Assembly (NCBI RefSeq): GCF_000420025.1
Contig: NZ_ATUD01000011.1
Span: 1 to 64,000, forward strand
Origin: Patulibacter americanus DSM 16676
GTDB lineage: Bacteria > Actinomycetota > Thermoleophilia > Solirubrobacterales > Solirubrobacteraceae
Direction: 5' to 3'
Length of the DNA: 64,000 nt
Translations under genes and position numbers: made by a program
Shown: in pieces, positions 61,897 to 64,000 of the stretch
How the letters are laid out: each line of letters opens with the position of its first letter
Position numbering within the stretch: position 1 is the first letter of the stretch
Notes under the pieces: model-generated
The model's database searches: none
Told to the model about the DNA's origin: nothing
What the model saw: only the letters and a program-made list of their open reading frames with translations

Positions 61897-62808
61897 ATGA
61901 GCGCGCCCGAGCGGATCAGCGCGCGCACGATCGAGGTCGCGGGATTCCGCACTCGGCTGCTCGAGTCCGTCGCCCCGGCGGAGCACGACTCCGGCGCGCC
62001 GATCCTGCTGCTGCACGGGTACTCCGACTCCGCCGACACCTGGTGGCGGGTGCTCGAGCTGCTCGCCCACCGCGGCCACCGCGCCGCCGCGATCGACCTG
62101 CCGGGCTTCGGCGAGGCCGACCGCCTGCGGCCCGACGAGCCCATGTACGTCCAGTACCGCGAGGTCGTTGCAGCGACCTGCGAGCTGTTGTGGGGCGACG
62201 AGGCGCCGATCATCGCCGGCAACTCCATGGGCGGCGCGCTCGCCTTCCTCTGCGCGGAGGGTCGCCCCTCGCCCGCCGGGATCGTCCCCATCGGTCCCGC
62301 GGGGTTCGACCACCCGGGGTGGTTCCGCGTCATCGAGCAGCAGCCGCTGCTGCGGTGGGCGCTGAACGACGCGCTGCCCGTCCCGACGCCCGTCCTGCGC
62401 AGCATCACCTCACGCGTGTTCCGGCAGCTGGCCTACGGCGACGTGAGCCGCGCGCACCCCGAAGACCTCGAGCGCTACGCCCGCCACGTCTCGAGCGCCC
62501 GTGACGTCCGCCGCCTGCTGGCCACGGGCCGCCGGCTCATGGGCGAGCTCGTCGACCCCTTCGCGCTGGCCCAGGTCGACTGCCCCGTCCTGCTCGTGTG
62601 GGGCGAGCGCGACCGCATGGTGTCCTGCCGCGGCGCCCGTCACGTGCTCGCGGCGCTCCCCGACGCCCGCTTCGAGCGGCTCGCCGGCGTGGGCCACTGC
62701 CCCCAGCTCGAGGTCCCCGAGCTCGTCTGCGACCTGCTCGGCGGGTTCCGCTGGGCGCTGCGCAGCCAGGACTGGGACGCGATGGACGGGCTCTCCGCCG
62801 CCGCCTAG
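61897..62808 (+). CDS. Alpha/beta hydrolase
   Basis: 303 residues. Oxyanion segment LLLHGYSDSADTWW, nucleophile Ser110 in GNSMGG, acid Asp239 (WGERDRM) and His267 (GVGHCPQ) complete the triad. The lid region (about 140-215) carries HPGWFRVIEQQPLLRW. Fold and spacing resemble esterases and MhpC-like C-C hydrolases; substrate unknown. It is divergent from the OB-HD gene across 176 bp. A hairpin (62829-62851) follows the stop. Confidence 0.9.
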   Translation: MSAPERISARTIEVAGFRTRLLESVAPAEHDSGAPILLLHGYSDSADTWWRVLELLAHRGHRAAAIDLPGFGEADRLRPDEPMYVQYREVVAATCELLWGDEAPIIAGNSMGGALAFLCAEGRPSPAGIVPIGPAGFDHPGWFRVIEQQPLLRWALNDALPVPTPVLRSITSRVFRQLAYGDVSRAHPEDLERYARHVSSARDVRRLLATGRRLMGELVDPFALAQVDCPVLLVWGERDRMVSCRGARHVLAALPDARFERLAGVGHCPQLEVPELVCDLLGGFRWALRSQDWDAMDGLSAAA

Positions 62809-62828
62809 GACCGGCCGGGCACCGCCCC

Positions 62829-62851
62829 GTCGCCCGGGGACCTCGGGCGAC
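62829..62851 (+). terminator. Terminator hairpin of the alpha/beta hydrolase gene
   Basis: Arms GTCGCCCG (62829-62836) and CGGGCGAC (62844-62851), 8 bp perfect with a 7-nt loop, 21 bp past the stop codon. Confidence 0.6.
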
Positions 62852-62934
62852 CACAGCCTCCCGTTCCGACGCGGCGGGGCGCACCGTCCCTTGCAGCCGG
62901 CTCGCCGGGATCGGGGCCGTCCTACGATGGGTCG

Positions 62935-64000
62935 ATGCCGTCGTTCCCCCACCGCGTGGCCCCGGCCGTGCGCACCGTCCTGTTGGGCGCGGCGTTCGCC
63001 GCCGTCCTCCCTGCTTCATCCCTCGCCGCGCCGCGCCAGGCGCCGGCCCCCGCTCCCGCCCCGGCGCCCGCGCCGGCACCGGCTCCGGCCCCCGCGCCGA
63101 CCGACCCCCGCAAGGCCGTCATCGCCGCGGGCGTCAAGTTCGGCGACATCGACCTGTCGGGCAAGACGAAGAACCAGGCGAAGTCGATCCTGCGTGGCGC
63201 GCTCCAGGCCCAGCGGCCGTCGAGCGAGAGCGTCGTCGTGAAGATCGCCGGTCGCCCGCACCGGCTGAAGATGTCGACGATCACCTACCGCTTCGACCTC
63301 GAGAAGATCGCCAAGAACGCGGCGTCGGCGCCGCCCAACACCACGCTGCGCCCGGTCGCGACGTGGAGCACGCCCAAGCTCGACGGCTGGTTCCGTTCGA
63401 TCTCGTCCATGACGAAGTCGACGCGCAACGCGACGATCCGCATCGGCATCACCAAGCAGCGCGTCACGGGCTCCCGCAACGGCTGGAGGGTCGACCGCAA
63501 GACGCTCGAAAAGGCCGTCCTGCCCGTCCTGAAGGACACGTCGAAGGAGCGCGACCTGCGCGTCGGCGTCGTCCGCACGAAGCCCGCCGTCACCGCCGCG
63601 AGCCTCGCCCGGCAGTACTCCACGATCGTCACGGTCGACCGCCAGACGTTCCGGCTGCGGCTGTTCAAGAGCCTCAAGCTCTCCAAGAGCTACAAGATCG
63701 CCGTCGGCGCGGCCGGCCACGGCACGCCCGCCGGCATGTACTCCGTGACCTCGAAGCAGGTCAACCCGGCCTGGCACGTGCCCAACTCGGACTGGGCGGG
63801 CGACCTCGCCGGCCAGGTCATCCCGGGCGGCGCGCCGAACAACCCGCTCAAGGCCCGCTGGCTCGGCCTGCGCGACGGCATCGGCATCCACGGCACGTCC
63901 GAGACCTGGTCGCTCGGATCCCGCGCCTCGCACGGCTGCATCCGCATGCACCCCAGCGACGTCATCGACCTCTTCGGCCGCGTGCCGATGGGGACGACCG
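62935..64000 (+). CDS. Exported L,D-transpeptidase (YkuD), 3' end cut by window
   Basis: 355 residues visible from ATG 62935; the frame is open at base 64000. Signal peptide about 10-32, a Pro-Ala repeat linker (36-55) that would span the wall, a PG_binding_4/VanW-like region (about 95-220), and a YkuD catalytic domain (from about 226). The active site is complete: His319 (GIHGT) and S332-H-G-C335-IRM with nucleophile Cys335. It cross-links peptidoglycan through 3-3 bonds between diaminopimelate residues, or attaches proteins. Only a few C-terminal residues are likely missing. Confidence 0.93.
   Translation, partial: MPSFPHRVAPAVRTVLLGAAFAAVLPASSLAAPRQAPAPAPAPAPAPAPAPAPAPTDPRKAVIAAGVKFGDIDLSGKTKNQAKSILRGALQAQRPSSESVVVKIAGRPHRLKMSTITYRFDLEKIAKNAASAPPNTTLRPVATWSTPKLDGWFRSISSMTKSTRNATIRIGITKQRVTGSRNGWRVDRKTLEKAVLPVLKDTSKERDLRVGVVRTKPAVTAASLARQYSTIVTVDRQTFRLRLFKSLKLSKSYKIAVGAAGHGTPAGMYSVTSKQVNPAWHVPNSDWAGDLAGQVIPGGAPNNPLKARWLGLRDGIGIHGTSETWSLGSRASHGCIRMHPSDVIDLFGRVPMGTT

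Overview
The window looks like a chromosomal segment of a very GC-rich actinobacterium. GC is roughly 75 % by eye, GTG starts are frequent, and ATGA/GTGA gene overlaps are common. The groESL operon carries CIRCE (HrcA) operators, PafB and PafC are fused into one protein, and there are an actinobacterial-type Nei glycosylase, a family-5 uracil-DNA glycosylase and many secreted Ala/Arg-rich proteins. Together these suggest Thermoleophilia/Solirubrobacterales (Patulibacter-like). That placement is inference. I saw no rRNA, tRNA, CRISPR array, insertion sequence, prophage or integrase.

Layout. 1-5300: end of a membrane protein, a cupin-MarR pair divergent from a TetR regulator, then a secreted beta-propeller protein and an HtaA-type haem-binding protein. 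5349-7552: groES-groEL behind two CIRCE operators, followed by three tandem hairpins. 7660-14698: three tandem paralogues of secreted Asp-box (BNR) beta-propeller proteins, two of them sharing a duplicated promoter region. 14865-17160: MarR plus DHA2-type drug exporter. 17318-22045: an AsnC/Lrp regulator divergent from an operon of an uncharacterised 716-residue protein, a threonine aldolase and a 2-hydroxyacid dehydrogenase. 22076-27810: ASCH, NUDIX and Crp-family genes, a repeat-filled spacer, an ECF sigma factor with a DUF4349/anti-sigma-like partner, a GDPD phosphodiesterase and Nei. 27847-31597: TetR-controlled quinone oxidoreductase plus SnoaL-like protein, CobK and a BKACE enzyme. 31621-37347: a giant Lhr helicase with two low-complexity insertions.

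37400-44421: a membrane protein, two tandem secreted paralogues, FMN reductase/TetR, uracil-DNA glycosylase, a lipoprotein, a methyltransferase and PurU. 44549-50003: a dispersed dTDP-rhamnose locus (rmlB, rmlD, rmlA; no rmlC) interrupted by a VapBC-type module and an M28 peptidase. 50141-54783: flavin-type oxidase, a 59-residue zinc-knuckle protein, a chemoreceptor and a catalase. 54921-58120: secreted proteins including a GH114 glycosidase, DUF1330, an 84-bp inverted repeat and a lower-GC membrane protein. 58174-64000: fused PafBC, an OB-HD nuclease-like protein, an alpha/beta hydrolase and an L,D-transpeptidase cut by the window end.

The strongest lead for something undescribed is the AsnC-linked operon at 17318-22045. 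Its first protein has a GATase1/ThuA-like N-terminus. Its C-terminal half carries an HDxxH motif and a downstream EELRCD motif that resemble zinc metallopeptidases of the dipeptidyl-peptidase III type. The triple-hairpin gene ends and the spacer palindromes are the most interesting non-coding signals.
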